Part shown: piece by piece, positions 48,201 through 56,388 of the stretch | How positions within the stretch are numbered: the first letter of the stretch is position 1 | Layout: each line of letters opens with the position of its first letter | From: Paenibacillus ginsengarvi | Lineage (GTDB): Bacteria; Bacillota; Bacilli; Paenibacillales; NBRC-103111 | DNA length: 64,000 nucleotides | Reading direction: 5' to 3' | NCBI RefSeq assembly: GCF_003626695.1 | Contig: NZ_RBAH01000014.1 | Location: 124,001 to 188,000, forward strand | The notes under the pieces: model-generated | The model's database searches: none | Told to the model about the DNA's origin: nothing | The model's input: the letters and a program-made list of their open reading frames with translations, nothing else | Made by a program: the position numbers and the translations under genes

Positions 48201-49161
48201 GGTCGGCGAGCTGCGGCACGAAGTTGCCGTGGGCGTCAAGTCCGCTCCGGTAATAAGCGCCGAAGTCGTTGGTCGGGAATTTGTAGCCGCTGGCCGGATC
48301 GACGATTTTCCACGGATCGTTTTGCGGGTCCGCCTTCCACGGATAGTTGCCGTACGCCTTCAAATCGCCGGAGACCGGGCTGAAATTACCCGTCAGCTGG
48401 TTCGTATTGTAGCTGCGCGGAATCGCCTGTGTCGGCACGAGGTTCCACAACCCTTCGTAGCCGAGCGCGGCGTAGTTGTCCGCCTTCGCTATCACGCCGT
48501 TTTTCAGCGCTGCGGCCCAATCGTACAGCTGCACGTTTTGCCGGGCGGCGGCCAGCTTCGCGTCGGTGAAATAAGTCCGGCGCGTCTTGCTGCTCGCGAC
48601 AGCGCCCAGATCGGTAAGCACGAGCCGTGCCGGGTACATCGCCGTGCCCGTTCCGTTGCCGATGCCGTTCCCTTTGCCGGTCACGGTCAGCGTCAGCGTA
48701 TGCTTGCCTGCGGCCAGCGGCAACTGGGCGACGTACAAATCCGGCCGCGGATATTGTCCGGTCACACTGTAAAAGCCGTAGCCGGCGTAACGGACACCGT
48801 CTATACTCACGTCGGCGATACCGCCGTCCGTAGCCGTCATGCCGCCCAGCTTGACCATGTACGTTCCAGCTTGTCCGACGTCGAATTCGAACGTTCTCGA
48901 AGCGGCTGCAAGCGTGGACGCCACCTTCACTCCGTACGTGGCAGTCGTCACCTTCGGCACCGCGTTCGGGTCGCCGACAAGCATAACGGCGGGCAAACCC
49001 GGGGAAGCGTTTCCAAATCGGTACACGGTCGTGCCCGGCATCACAAAAGGATCGGAAGGCTCGGCAGCCAAGGCGGGCTGCGGCGAAACAAGAGGCAGAC
49101 AAGCAAGCAGCATGAGCAGGCAAAGCGCAAGGCTTAAGGGTCGAAAGCTCGATAAACTCAT
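45295..49161 (-). CDS. Secreted heparinase II/III-like polysaccharide lyase, 1288 residues
   Basis: A Sec signal peptide (LALCLLMLLACLPLV, cleavage after PALAAE) leads a large protein. In order it has a carbohydrate-binding-like beta domain (residues about 45-185), an alpha/alpha toroid (YAHWFAWYGGTAIIN, DGHGNEAGPGYNRLW), and a heparinase II/III beta-sandwich with SSGHGHLDALNLGYYGFGL and TISHNTVVVDN. A C-terminal Ig-like domain (SDIAIVSPKTELTKNETVNL) completes it. The Tyr/His residues of these blocks carry out beta-elimination of uronic-acid glycans in related lyases. GGGAGGG eight bases before 49161 sets the start. No cell-wall anchor is seen, so it is probably released. Substrate (heparan, alginate, ulvan or other) is not determined. 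Confidence 0.86.
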   Translation of the reverse strand: MSLSSFRPLSLALCLLMLLACLPLVSPQPALAAEPSDPFVMPGTTVYRFGNASPGLPAVMLVGDPNAVPKVTTATYGVKVASTLAAASRTFEFDVGQAGTYMVKLGGMTATDGGIADVSIDGVRYAGYGFYSVTGQYPRPDLYVAQLPLAAGKHTLTLTVTGKGNGIGNGTGTAMYPARLVLTDLGAVASSKTRRTYFTDAKLAAARQNVQLYDWAAALKNGVIAKADNYAALGYEGLWNLVPTQAIPRSYNTNQLTGNFSPVSGDLKAYGNYPWKADPQNDPWKIVDPASGYKFPTNDFGAYYRSGLDAHGNFVPQLADRSLLVNTLYPEKGPTWGVDDGYGWVDPATNTRYTFVAYYAHWFAWYGGTAIINSALSNLQSAYIYTGDEKYAKAGAVLLDRIADVYPAMDVAEFSNSIYVNSHGGTGDGKVVGSIWETSLVKAFIGAYDAFFTAFDAPDVVAFLQGKGQQYDLPLKHSGTELRRNIEDGILRQVAPGMYWDQIRGNNGFHQSAVALAAVVHDTLPETKQWLDFVFQPGTFINSIPRRVTGGNVLFSMVNDVDRDGHGNEAGPGYNRLWIGNYLTVADALDGYDKYPNADLYENVKFRKMFQAMYPLIMIGKYTPSIGDSGTTGQPGILVDKAQSIEAFEQFGDPVYAQLAYMLNGNKTDGIHSDVYTSDPNKVARDIEAVIQQYGPLDLDSMNLTGYGLAGLRDGEAEAGVDTRRAMWMYYGRSSGHGHLDALNLGYYGFGLDLMPDLGYPEQANATDVNRFEWVQNTISHNTVVVDNMKQTPMWDGTPKHYDDSAMVKLIDVEAPKAYPQTELYRRTSAMIKADGDNSYLVDFFRVRGGSDHRFSFHAAEGPVAVEGLELTTQQGGSYAGAGVPFGQRPAGDSVSGSGYKGPGYHWLKNVERDNDPSELFSVDYDIVDTWNATLQQDDVHLRLTMLGDTNDVALADGVPPQNKPGNPASVKYVVAHRSGTNLDSTFTSVIEPYVGQRFISGIEEASVTAEPGSVAADVYGTVRAVKVQLADGRVDYIVSSLNPDAAFVIDGTIRFQGAFGVYSEKDGQPVFTYVNDGAYIGKIGTPHASTGVSKLQGTVVDFTRELSQSNKLKVQLDMQGVNPQTLVGSSIYVSNDGKRNAVYTIRGIQPLGGSVFELDLGDITLIRSYASATDLNQGFVYDVAPGNAFVIPLSRQNLYLSDIAIVSPKTELTKNETVNLVVKGKYADGSEADLSGYNFIWHSEHSNIANVNDQDRLKAHNTGTTIISTTVEKDGIRRTGQLPITVK

Positions 49162-49258
49162 TACGGTCCCTCCCGATTTCACGATATTGAACGATCATGA
49201 GGCCGATTCTGAGGTGATTTGGTCCGGTTCACCCGCCTTCGTTTCGAATTTTTTATAA

Positions 49259-49289
49259 ATACATGTATCATATCTGTATTTATACATGT
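49259..49289. promoter_or_regulatory. Two ACATGT palindromes at the lyase promoter
   Basis: ATACATGTAT at 49259-49268 and TATACATGT at 49281-49289 lie just downstream of the -10, over the likely transcript start. AAATACA...TGTATTT forms a further inverted repeat. Confidence 0.42.
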
Positions 49290-49291
49290 CC

Positions 49292-49319
49292 ATTATAGAT
49301 TTGCAAGACCTAGTTTGAA
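49292..49319 (-). promoter_or_regulatory. Sigma-A promoter of the lyase gene
   Basis: On the minus strand, TTCAAA (49314-49319) and TATAAT (49292-49297) are 16 bp apart. This leaves a leader of about 125 bases. Confidence 0.58.
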
Positions 49320-49362
49320 TAGGGAAAAAAGTCCTTTTTTGTATGTGCTTCGCGATCGCGGC

Positions 49363-49388
49363 AAAAAAGCGGACCCGATAGGCCCGCT
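49363..49388 (-). terminator. Terminator of the isomerase/epimerase gene
   Basis: GCGGGCC-TATC-GGGTCCGC on the minus strand, followed by TTTTTT. Confidence 0.8.
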
Positions 49389-49424
49389 TCCGCTTGTGCT
49401 TGTTTATGCCCACGCCGCTCCCTA

Positions 49425-50249
49425 CTAGCGCGCGCTTGTTGCTCCCAGCTCCCGCATGTACCGGACAAACCGGGGGAACGCTTCCTCCGGCTCCTCGATG
49501 GCAGGGTGCCAATGTTTCTCCCACTCGAACGTATACCAGCCGTCGTAGCGGTTTGCCTGGAGCACCGCATACATGTCGCGAAGCGGCACGTCGCCTTCGC
49601 CCATAAAGCGGTAAGTGAACGTCCCTTGCGCGCCATCGTTCGGAAGCGAATCTTTCCAGTGCGTATACTCGATCCGCGGCCCCAGCACGTCCCACGTCCG
49701 TTCCGGCCGCTCGCCGAACATCCGGTACGGGTGATGCACGTCCCACAACACGCCCACCGTCTCCGGCGAAGTGCCTTCGAGCAGCAGCAGCGTGTCCTCG
49801 CATCGGGTCCAGTCGTCGTGCGTTTCGATAATCAGCTTCACGCCCGTTCCCCGCAGCACCGCGTCCGCGCGGGATAGCAGCGAGGCTGCGACAGCGATCC
49901 CCTCTGCCCGTTCCTTCCCGCCAAGCTTGCCTCCGAACGCGCGAATGTACCGTGTTCCGAACCGTTCGCACAACTCGGCGTACCGCTTCAGCTCCTCGAG
50001 ATTTTGCTCCTCACGCTCTTTGGATACGAGCGTGATCGAGCTGGAGAAGCAGGTCACTTCAAGACCGGCGTCCGCGATCCGGTCGCGCGTCTGTGCGTAG
50101 CTGGTCGCGAATGGCTCCAGCTCGTACACATTCATATGACCGAGCAGTCCCCGGAAATCGATGCCGTCAAACCCATATTCGGCCGCTCTGGAGACGATCG
50201 TCTCCAGCTCCCACTTCGGACATCCCAGCGTCGTAAACGAAAGCTTCAT
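49425..50249 (-). CDS. Sugar phosphate isomerase/epimerase (TIM barrel)
   Basis: The 274-residue protein is an AP-endonuclease-2-type TIM barrel (xylose-isomerase-like): LSFTTLGCPKWELETIV at the start, IDFRGLLG, the metal-ligand block VKLIIETHDDWTRCED, LWDVHHPYR, YTHWKDS, MGEGDVPL and TFEWEKHW. Such proteins isomerise or epimerise sugars, inositols or keto-acids with a divalent metal. GAGAGG nine bases before the ATG at 50249 supports that start over the Met at 50258. It may work with ThuA, the next gene upstream on the same strand. Confidence 0.88.
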   Translation of the reverse strand: MKLSFTTLGCPKWELETIVSRAAEYGFDGIDFRGLLGHMNVYELEPFATSYAQTRDRIADAGLEVTCFSSSITLVSKEREEQNLEELKRYAELCERFGTRYIRAFGGKLGGKERAEGIAVAASLLSRADAVLRGTGVKLIIETHDDWTRCEDTLLLLEGTSPETVGVLWDVHHPYRMFGERPERTWDVLGPRIEYTHWKDSLPNDGAQGTFTYRFMGEGDVPLRDMYAVLQANRYDGWYTFEWEKHWHPAIEEPEEAFPRFVRYMRELGATSAR

Positions 50250-50286
50250 CTGCTTCATCCTCTCGTTTGTATCTTGCTTGCTAAAA

Positions 50287-50476
50287 ATAAGAGCCCCTGG
50301 AGCCCCTTAAACTCCTAACATTCGGCATCTCATACCGATAGCAGCCTTTTGCGGCTCTTGTTTCGAGCGTAAATGGTGTTAGGAGCCCACCACGCCAGGT
50401 ATAAGAGCCTCGAAAGCCCTCTATTTTGTCCAAAAATACAATTTCCTTGAAAATAAGAGGTCCAAAGGACCGCTAT
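50287..50476. repeat. Three hairpin repeats of the ATAAGAG type
   Basis: Elements at 50287-50310, 50401-50423 and 50453-50476 start ATAAGAG and end in CTTAA or CTATT/CTAT. The third is close to a perfect palindrome (GAGGTCC-AAA-GGACCGC). They occupy the 327-bp gap between the isomerase and ThuA genes, which has no credible gene. Confidence 0.6.
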
Positions 50477-50531
50477 CTCTTTAGCCATGGACTACATTGG
50501 GCCGTATACGCAGCCCTCTCCCTAAGCTAAC

Positions 50532-50566
50532 GAAAAGCCTGCCCGAATCGATCGATCGGAGCAGGC
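50532..50566 (-). terminator. Terminator of the ThuA gene
   Basis: GCCTGC...GCAGGC with an inner CCGA/TCGG pair on the minus strand, followed by TTTT. Confidence 0.75.
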
Positions 50567-50576
50567 GTGTCCAGCT

Positions 50577-51302
50577 TTAAGCGTTACCTTTGATCGGTTC
50601 CAGCGGCTTTGCATTGCCATACGTCTGACGAATGCCGTGTCTCGGCGCAGCCCAACGGACCGCGTTCCCGATAACGCGCAGCACGTTTTCGTTGTAATAA
50701 GTCGGGTACGTCTCGTGACCCGGGCGGAAATAGAACACTTTTCCGTTGCCGCGATGGTAGGTGCAGCCGCTGCGGAACACTTCTCCGCCTTCGAACCAGC
50801 TGATGAACACGAGTTCGTCCGGAGCCGGGATATCGAAATGTTCCCCGTACATTTCTTCATGCTCGATCTCAAAATATTGCCCGAGCCCTTCCGCGATCGG
50901 ATGCGCCGGATCGACGACCCAGAGGCGCTCCTTGTCGCCTTGCTCGCGCCATTTCAGGTCGCAGGACGTGCCCATCAGCTTCTTGAAAATTTTCGAGAAA
51001 TGGCCGGAGTGCAGGACGATCAGCCCCATTCCTTTCAGAACGCGGTCGTGCACGCGGTTTACGATTTCGTCGGATACGTCCTTATGGGCGCGGTGTCCCC
51101 ACCACAGCAAGACGTCGGTATTGTTCAGCACTTCTTCGGTCAGCCCGTGCTCCGGCTCCTCCAGCGTTGCCGTGCGGATTTCAAAATCCTCCGCCGCGAT
51201 GCCGTCGGCGATTGCGCCGTGAATGCCTTTCGGATAAATCCCGGCAATTTTCTCGTTCAGCTTCTCGTGTACGCCCTCGTTCCATACCGTTACTCGAATC
51301 AC
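50577..51302 (-). CDS. ThuA-family protein (trehalose utilisation-like)
   Basis: The 241-residue protein has a class-I glutamine-amidotransferase-like fold with the ThuA pattern: VTVWNEGVHE, VLLWWGHRAHKDV, GLIVLHSGHFSKIFKKLMG, VDPAHPIAEGL, FYFRPGHETYPTYYN and NAVRWA. In rhizobia ThuA/ThuB convert trehalose and related disaccharides to 3-keto forms; ThuA relatives elsewhere are likely 3-keto-sugar processing enzymes. The start is probably the GTG at 51302 with AGGAG 11 bases upstream; an open frame to 51476 lacks family similarity. Confidence 0.88.
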   Translation of the reverse strand: MIRVTVWNEGVHEKLNEKIAGIYPKGIHGAIADGIAAEDFEIRTATLEEPEHGLTEEVLNNTDVLLWWGHRAHKDVSDEIVNRVHDRVLKGMGLIVLHSGHFSKIFKKLMGTSCDLKWREQGDKERLWVVDPAHPIAEGLGQYFEIEHEEMYGEHFDIPAPDELVFISWFEGGEVFRSGCTYHRGNGKVFYFRPGHETYPTYYNENVLRVIGNAVRWAAPRHGIRQTYGNAKPLEPIKGNA

Positions 51303-51441
51303 AGTATCTTCAGCTCCTAATCGATAAGGTGGCCTTCCCGTCGAGTCTGCTCCTGATGTCGGTTTATATGCTGAATCATTGCGGATTGGAGGCAATCTTC
51401 CTGCACGCAGGTCGATCGTCTCCGAATTTATGTACACCGCG

Positions 51442-51927
51442 TTAATTCGCGGCGATCCATACGATAAATAGCACAATCATGATCGTCTGCAGCAGCAGCT
51501 TGACTACAGTGCTGGACAAGAAGCCTACGAGCGCCCCGAGACCGGAGCGGGTCGCCTGACGCATATCCGCCCCAACGAGCAATTCGCCGATCCACGCTCC
51601 AAGGAACGGGCCGGCCAGCAGCCCGACGCCCGGAATGACGAACGGGCCGATCAGGATGCCGATCGTGCTACCGATAACCGAGGCGCGGGAGCCGCCGAAC
51701 TTTTTGACGCCCCAGGCGTTCACGATATAGTCGGCGATCAGAATAGCGGCGACGATGGACGTTTGCAGCAGCCAAAACCAGACGCCGAATTCGCCGAAGC
51801 CGAAAAACAGCCCGTATACGAACAAAGCGCCGTATACCGCCAGAACGCCCGGCAATATAGGGAAAATAGCGCCTGCCATGCCTACCGCAAACAGCAGGAC
51901 AATGAGCACCCATCCGAGGATTTCCAC
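51442..51927 (-). CDS. DUF456 membrane protein
   Basis: The 161-residue protein has four to five membrane helices with the glycine-rich DUF456 pattern (GMAGAIFPILPGVLAVYGAL, GSTIGILIGPFVIPGVGLLAGPFLGAWIGELLVG). Function is unknown in the family (YqgC in Bacillus). It begins at a GTG with AAGGAGGAG upstream. Gene order suggests it may share a transcript with the HAD phosphatase gene just upstream (26 bp apart). Confidence 0.85.
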   Translation of the reverse strand: MEILGWVLIVLLFAVGMAGAIFPILPGVLAVYGALFVYGLFFGFGEFGVWFWLLQTSIVAAILIADYIVNAWGVKKFGGSRASVIGSTIGILIGPFVIPGVGLLAGPFLGAWIGELLVGADMRQATRSGLGALVGFLSSTVVKLLLQTIMIVLFIVWIAAN

Positions 51928-51953
51928 CCTATCTCCTCCTTAGGCCGGCCCCG

Positions 51954-52694
51954 TCAATCGACCAGCACATGTTCGCGGATAATGCGTGCGACGGCATGCT
52001 CGTTGTTCGTGACGGTGACCAGATTGGCGGCTTCTTTAAGCGCCTCCTGGGCGTTGCCCATCGCCACGCCGAGACCGGCCTCGCGAATCATCGACATGTC
52101 GTTCAGACTGTCGCCCATCGCCACCACTTCGTTCATCGTAATGCCAAGCCGCCGGCATACTTCGCCGATGCCGCTCGCCTTGCTGATCCCTTTCGGGTTA
52201 ACTTCCAGATTGTGCGGGTGGGAGTTCGTAATCTCGTAGACGTCCTGCTCCCTGAGCCAGTCCGTAATGTGGGCGCGGCTAGCGTCGTTGTCGGTGAAAA
52301 AGCCGAATTTCAACCACTCCAAGCTGCCTAGATCGTCGGTCCACTGCTCCCGGTTGAACAACCCTTCGACGGCATACGCCCAAAACCAGGCATCGTGGCG
52401 AACCGCCATCTCGTGCATCGAACGGATCGCTTCGACATCCAGCGTATGACGCGAGATCAGCTCCCTTGGCGCCTTGTACACTTCCCCGCCGTTGACCGCT
52501 ACGATCGGCGTCGTCAAATTCAGCTTGTCCGTATACGGATAAACGTTCTGAACTCCCCGTCCGGTCGACAGCATGACGGTAATGCCCGCGTCCAGCGCCT
52601 TGAACATCCAGGAGCGGTTCTCTTCCGAAACTTCATGCTCGCTGTTCAGCAGCGTCCCGTCCATATCGAGGGCTATTAGTTTGTAGCGTCCCAT
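51954..52694 (-). CDS. HAD-superfamily Cof-type phosphatase
   Basis: The 246-residue protein has HAD motif I ALDMDGTLLN with nucleophile Asp10, motif II MLSTGRG, the lysine in PKGISKASG, and motif IV AMGDSLNDMSMI. The type IIB cap between residues about 85 and 185 marks the Cof subfamily, which dephosphorylates sugar phosphates, FMN or pyridoxal phosphate. Substrate not determinable. It lies 49 bp after asnB on the same strand. Confidence 0.9.
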   Translation of the reverse strand: MGRYKLIALDMDGTLLNSEHEVSEENRSWMFKALDAGITVMLSTGRGVQNVYPYTDKLNLTTPIVAVNGGEVYKAPRELISRHTLDVEAIRSMHEMAVRHDAWFWAYAVEGLFNREQWTDDLGSLEWLKFGFFTDNDASRAHITDWLREQDVYEITNSHPHNLEVNPKGISKASGIGEVCRRLGITMNEVVAMGDSLNDMSMIREAGLGVAMGNAQEALKEAANLVTVTNNEHAVARIIREHVLVD

Positions 52695-52743
52695 TCGTTC
52701 TCCCTCTCCTTGTTGTCTGTGTAGAAGATCCGAGCGCGGTGCA

Positions 52744-54624
52744 TTAGCCGCCTACGGCACGGCTGTGACTCAAGCCCTTCTGCTCCCGCAAGTACGTATC
52801 GTGCCATAATGCGAAAATATATACCGCCCACAGAAGCCGCGAATAATCGCCTTGACCGCTGCGGTGCAGCTTCAGCATCCGTTCCACCTCGGAAATTTGC
52901 AGCACATGGTCGATACCGGAGCCGCGAATCTGCTCGAGCAGCTCAGCTCCGCGGGCTCCCTTCAGCCAATCGCGCAGCGGCACCGGGAAGCCGAGCTTCG
53001 GCCGGTTCAGAATAAAGTCCGGAATGATGCCCTCCATCGCCTTCCGGAATATATATTTCGTCGTCCCGCCGCCAAGCCGGTATTCCATCGGAACGGTGCG
53101 GGCGAATTCGAACAGCTCCTTGTCGAGAAACGGCACGCGCAGCTCGAGCGAATGCGCCATCGTCATTTTGTCCGCTTTCATCAAAATATCGCCCGGCATC
53201 CATAGGTTCATATCGATATACTGCATCCGCGACACCGGATCGAGATGCTTCGTCTTGTCGTAATATTGGCCGGCGACCTTCCACGGATTCGGATAAGCGC
53301 CGAGCAGCCCCGGATCGCAGCGGACAAGCGCCTTCTTGGCCGCCTCGTCGAACAGCTTGGCGTTGCCGAGAAACCGCTCTTCGAGCGGCGTCGTCGCACG
53401 CAGCAAATATCCCCGGCCGGTCATGCCCCCGGGCAGCAGACGAGCAACCTGATGCAGCAACCGCTTCAGCGGCAGCGGCAGCCAGGCCAGCGGCTTCAAA
53501 GCCAGAGGCTCTCGGTAAATGCGATAGCCGCCGAACAGCTCGTCTGCTCCTTCGCCGGACAACACGACCGTAACATGCTCGCGGGCAAGCTGCGCCACAT
53601 GATACAAGGCGATGGCCGAAGGGTCGGCAACCGGCTCGTCCTGATGCCATACCGCCTTCGGCACGGAATCGAAATAGTCGCGCTCCCCGATTACCTTCGC
53701 GTGATGGCTCGTCCCGAGCGCGGCCGCCGTTTCTTTGGCGATAATCGTCTCGTTGTTCGCCCCTTCGAAGCCGACGGAGAACGTGCGGATCGGCTCGATA
53801 GCGCGCATATGGGCGGCGATCGCCGTCGAATCGATGCCGCTGGACAGGAAGCAGCCGCGCTCCACGTCGCTGTGCATATGGTGAATGACCGAATCCTTCA
53901 ACCGCTCCCGCAGCTCCTCGACCATATCGCCGAACGGCCGCTGCACCGGTGCGAACATCGGGTCCCAGTACCGGCTAATCTTGATCTTCCCATCCATCGT
54001 AACCGTAATCGTATGGGCCGGAGGCAGCTTGCTGATGCCCTCGAACATCGTATTCGGCTCCGGCACGTACTGGAACGTCAAATATTGCAGCAGGCTTTCC
54101 TCGGCGAGACGGCGGTCCGCCCCGGCTTCCAGCAAGCTTTTGATTTCCGAGCCGAACAAAAACCGTTTGCCGTCACAGGCGTAGTAAAACGGCTTGATGC
54201 CGAAATGGTCGCGCGCCCCGAACAGCTTTCTGCGGCCGCGGTCAAAAATGACGAAGCCGAACATGCCGCGCAAATGCCGCACGCAATCTTCGCCATATTC
54301 CTCATACAGATGGACGATGACTTCGGTATCCGTCTGCGTCCGGAAAGTGTGCCCCTTCGCAAGCAACTGCTCGCGAAGCGACTGGTAATTGTATATTTCG
54401 CCGTTGAAAACGATCCAGACGGTATCGTCCTCGTTGCTGAGCGGCTGGTGTCCTTCCTTCAGGTCGATAATCGACAAGCGCCGGAATCCAAGCCCGATAC
54501 CGGGATCCGTCCATACGCCCGCATCGTCCGGACCGCGGTGTCGGATTACGTCCATCATCGCGTACAGCGAAGCTTCGGGCACGTCGCGATTGTCGAAGTA
54601 CATCATGCCGGTTATGCCGCACAT
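52744..54624 (-). CDS. asnB: Asparagine synthetase B, glutamine-hydrolysing
   Basis: The 626-residue enzyme starts with Cys2, the glutaminase nucleophile (MCGITGMM), with RHRGPDD, NGEIYNY and FGSEIKSLLEAG in the N-terminal domain. The synthetase domain has the PP-loop LSSGIDST at 260-267 and LSGEGADELFGGY. It makes asparagine from aspartate, ATP and glutamine nitrogen. Bacillus has three paralogs (AsnB, AsnH, AsnO); which one this matches cannot be told. The start Met must be correct because the Cys follows it directly. Confidence 0.94.
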   Translation of the reverse strand: MCGITGMMYFDNRDVPEASLYAMMDVIRHRGPDDAGVWTDPGIGLGFRRLSIIDLKEGHQPLSNEDDTVWIVFNGEIYNYQSLREQLLAKGHTFRTQTDTEVIVHLYEEYGEDCVRHLRGMFGFVIFDRGRRKLFGARDHFGIKPFYYACDGKRFLFGSEIKSLLEAGADRRLAEESLLQYLTFQYVPEPNTMFEGISKLPPAHTITVTMDGKIKISRYWDPMFAPVQRPFGDMVEELRERLKDSVIHHMHSDVERGCFLSSGIDSTAIAAHMRAIEPIRTFSVGFEGANNETIIAKETAAALGTSHHAKVIGERDYFDSVPKAVWHQDEPVADPSAIALYHVAQLAREHVTVVLSGEGADELFGGYRIYREPLALKPLAWLPLPLKRLLHQVARLLPGGMTGRGYLLRATTPLEERFLGNAKLFDEAAKKALVRCDPGLLGAYPNPWKVAGQYYDKTKHLDPVSRMQYIDMNLWMPGDILMKADKMTMAHSLELRVPFLDKELFEFARTVPMEYRLGGGTTKYIFRKAMEGIIPDFILNRPKLGFPVPLRDWLKGARGAELLEQIRGSGIDHVLQISEVERMLKLHRSGQGDYSRLLWAVYIFALWHDTYLREQKGLSHSRAVGG

Positions 54625-54751
54625 AGGGATAGTCCTTTCTTTTCTAGCAATTGCCCGGTCGGCGCCAACGCTCGGTTCGCACCTTCCATAGCAGCCTTGT
54701 TTTTAAGAAAAACGTCTATCGACGTATTTCAGGGACGGGCGACCGCGACTG

Positions 54752-54810
54752 AACCCCACAAAGTGAAGAAAAGCTACGAAGCACATTCCGTTTACTTTGC
54801 GGGGACCCCA
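54752..54810. repeat. Long-hairpin element, copy 2
   Basis: AACCCCACAAAGTG and TACTTTGCGGGGACCCC are imperfect inverted arms around a 30-base loop. It shares its end sequence (CACTTTGTGGGGTT on the minus strand) with copy 1 at 7190-7247. The 555-bp gap 54625-55179 otherwise holds two TAACGGAA repeats and a terminator, and no credible gene. Confidence 0.42.
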
Positions 54811-55001
54811 AATCCAGCGGTAGTTTTTCTTGTTTCAGAAAACGCCTCTAGTAACCCAGTATACCACACATTGCGGCCTGGATTAACATGAGGGTGGAAA
54901 AGAAACGCCCGCGCCTGTGGTTTTGTCGACCGCAGCGAATGACGGAGTCGGATGTCTACCAACTGCCGCTTCCCCTGCCCACCTGCGAGCAGCGCCCTCA
55001 T

Positions 55002-55083
55002 TAACGGAACTTTCGCTTCCGCTTCCTCTATCACCCCGGACAACGGCACCCTGCCAGCTATAGCGGAACTTTCGCTTCCGCCC
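55002..55083. repeat. Two TAACGGAA-family repeats (55002-55024, 55061-55083)
   Basis: Both copies contain GCGGAAC or ACGGAAC, then TTTCGCTTCCG. They are the same core as the copy at 41831-41853. Confidence 0.75.
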
Positions 55084-55107
55084 ACCGCCGCCAAGCTGAG
55101 GCGTTAA

Positions 55108-55142
55108 CAAAAAGCCGCCTGCCCTCCAGGGAGCAAGCGGCG
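55108..55142 (-). terminator. Terminator of the Gfo/Idh/MocA gene
   Basis: GCCGCTTGC...GCAGGCGGC on the minus strand, followed by TTTTTG. Confidence 0.8.
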
Positions 55143-55179
55143 TATCGCCAACGCAGCGCAGCTATTCGCTCTGCTGCCG

Positions 55180-56241
55180 TCAGTCCAGACGGACTTCCCG
55201 GCCGCTCACGGCAGATTCGTAAATTGCGCTCAAAATTTTGATCATATCGACGCCCTGCTCCGGTGTAAACGTAGGCTCCGTCCGGCCCTGCACAACGTCG
55301 ACAAAGTGGTTGATGTTCACCTTGTGGCCGCCCGGATCTTTCGGCAGCTGCGGCGTAATGTTGCACAGCGTTCCTTCGATCTCGGTGAACAGCTTCAGAT
55401 CGTCGTTGAACAGACTAAAGCCGGCTTTCGTGCCGCGCAGCTCGACGAACCGCCCTTCCGTCTCGACATTCGAAGCCCAGCTGAACTCAAGCTGCAGCGA
55501 CGCCCCGTTTTCGAAGCGGATAAAACCCGTCGCCAAATCCTCGACGTCAAACGTCCCGTTCTCCTGCTTGCTGCCAAACGAGCTGTGAACCGAATCGGAC
55601 AGCTCGGTGCCGGCGAACTTCGTATATACGGAGCCGCTTACGGCTACGGGCTTCGGATTGCCCATAATCCAGACGGCCAGATCGATCATATGCACGCCGA
55701 GGTCGATCAGCGGGCCGCCTCCAGACAGCTCCTTCGTCGTGAACCAGCCGCCCTTGCCAGGAATGCCGCGCCGGCGCAGCCAGCCGCAGCGGCCGGTGTA
55801 CACTTCGCCCATGTGGCCCTTCTCGACGTAGGTGCGCAAAAATTGCGATACCGGACGGTACCGGTTGTTGCGCATGACCATAAGCACTTTGCCGGAGGCT
55901 TTGGCGGCTTCGGCCATTTTGACCGCTTCCGCAGGATTGATCGCATCCGGCTTTTCGCAAAAGACGTGCTTGCCGGCTTGCAGCGCGGCGATGGCAACCT
56001 CGGAATGGTACAGGTTCGGCGTACAAACGTTGATGATGTCGATATCGTCCCGGGCGATGACGTCCCGGTAATCCTCGTACACGTCCTTGATGCCGTGTTC
56101 ATCGGCGATTTTTTGCGCTCCCGCTTTGTAAGCGTCGCACACCGCCACCAGTTCGGCTTCGGGATTGGCCAGCCATGCCGGCAAATGAATGCTTCGGAAA
56201 ATGTTGCCCGTCCCTACGGCGGCTACTCTCAGCTTTGTCAC
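55180..56241 (-). CDS. Gfo/Idh/MocA-family oxidoreductase
   Basis: The 353-residue protein has a Rossmann fold (AAVGTGNIFRSIHLPAWL), the EKP motif (HVFCEKPDAIN, near residue 100), and a C-terminal domain with the conserved GGGPLIDLGVHMIDLAVWIMG holding the catalytic Asp/His. It oxidises or reduces a sugar or inositol derivative. A GTG at 56241 with AGGAGGG eight bases upstream is the start. The next gene upstream on the same strand is an AraC regulator, a likely controller. Confidence 0.9.
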   Translation of the reverse strand: MTKLRVAAVGTGNIFRSIHLPAWLANPEAELVAVCDAYKAGAQKIADEHGIKDVYEDYRDVIARDDIDIINVCTPNLYHSEVAIAALQAGKHVFCEKPDAINPAEAVKMAEAAKASGKVLMVMRNNRYRPVSQFLRTYVEKGHMGEVYTGRCGWLRRRGIPGKGGWFTTKELSGGGPLIDLGVHMIDLAVWIMGNPKPVAVSGSVYTKFAGTELSDSVHSSFGSKQENGTFDVEDLATGFIRFENGASLQLEFSWASNVETEGRFVELRGTKAGFSLFNDDLKLFTEIEGTLCNITPQLPKDPGGHKVNINHFVDVVQGRTEPTFTPEQGVDMIKILSAIYESAVSGREVRLD

Positions 56242-56388
56242 TTGCGTGTCCCTCCTGCTCCTGAATGACAACCGTCTTCATTATGAGCGCAATAGCCACC
56301 GCTTACAAGCGGATCGCCGCAAGCTTCATCATACCTTCACACGGCAAGTTACCGGCAGGCGATAGCCGCGACTCGCCATAGTCAGCGG

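Noticed and set aside
46945..49137. 730-codon open frame on the plus strand within the lyase gene
   Set aside because: Antisense to a well-supported secreted lyase; no ribosome site or family pattern.
53245..54891. 548-codon open frame on the plus strand over asnB
   Set aside because: Antisense to asnB with an Arg/Gln/His-rich composition typical of shadow frames.
54625..55179. Short frames in the gap before asnB
   Set aside because: They overlap the repeat elements and terminator, lack ribosome sites and show no protein family pattern.
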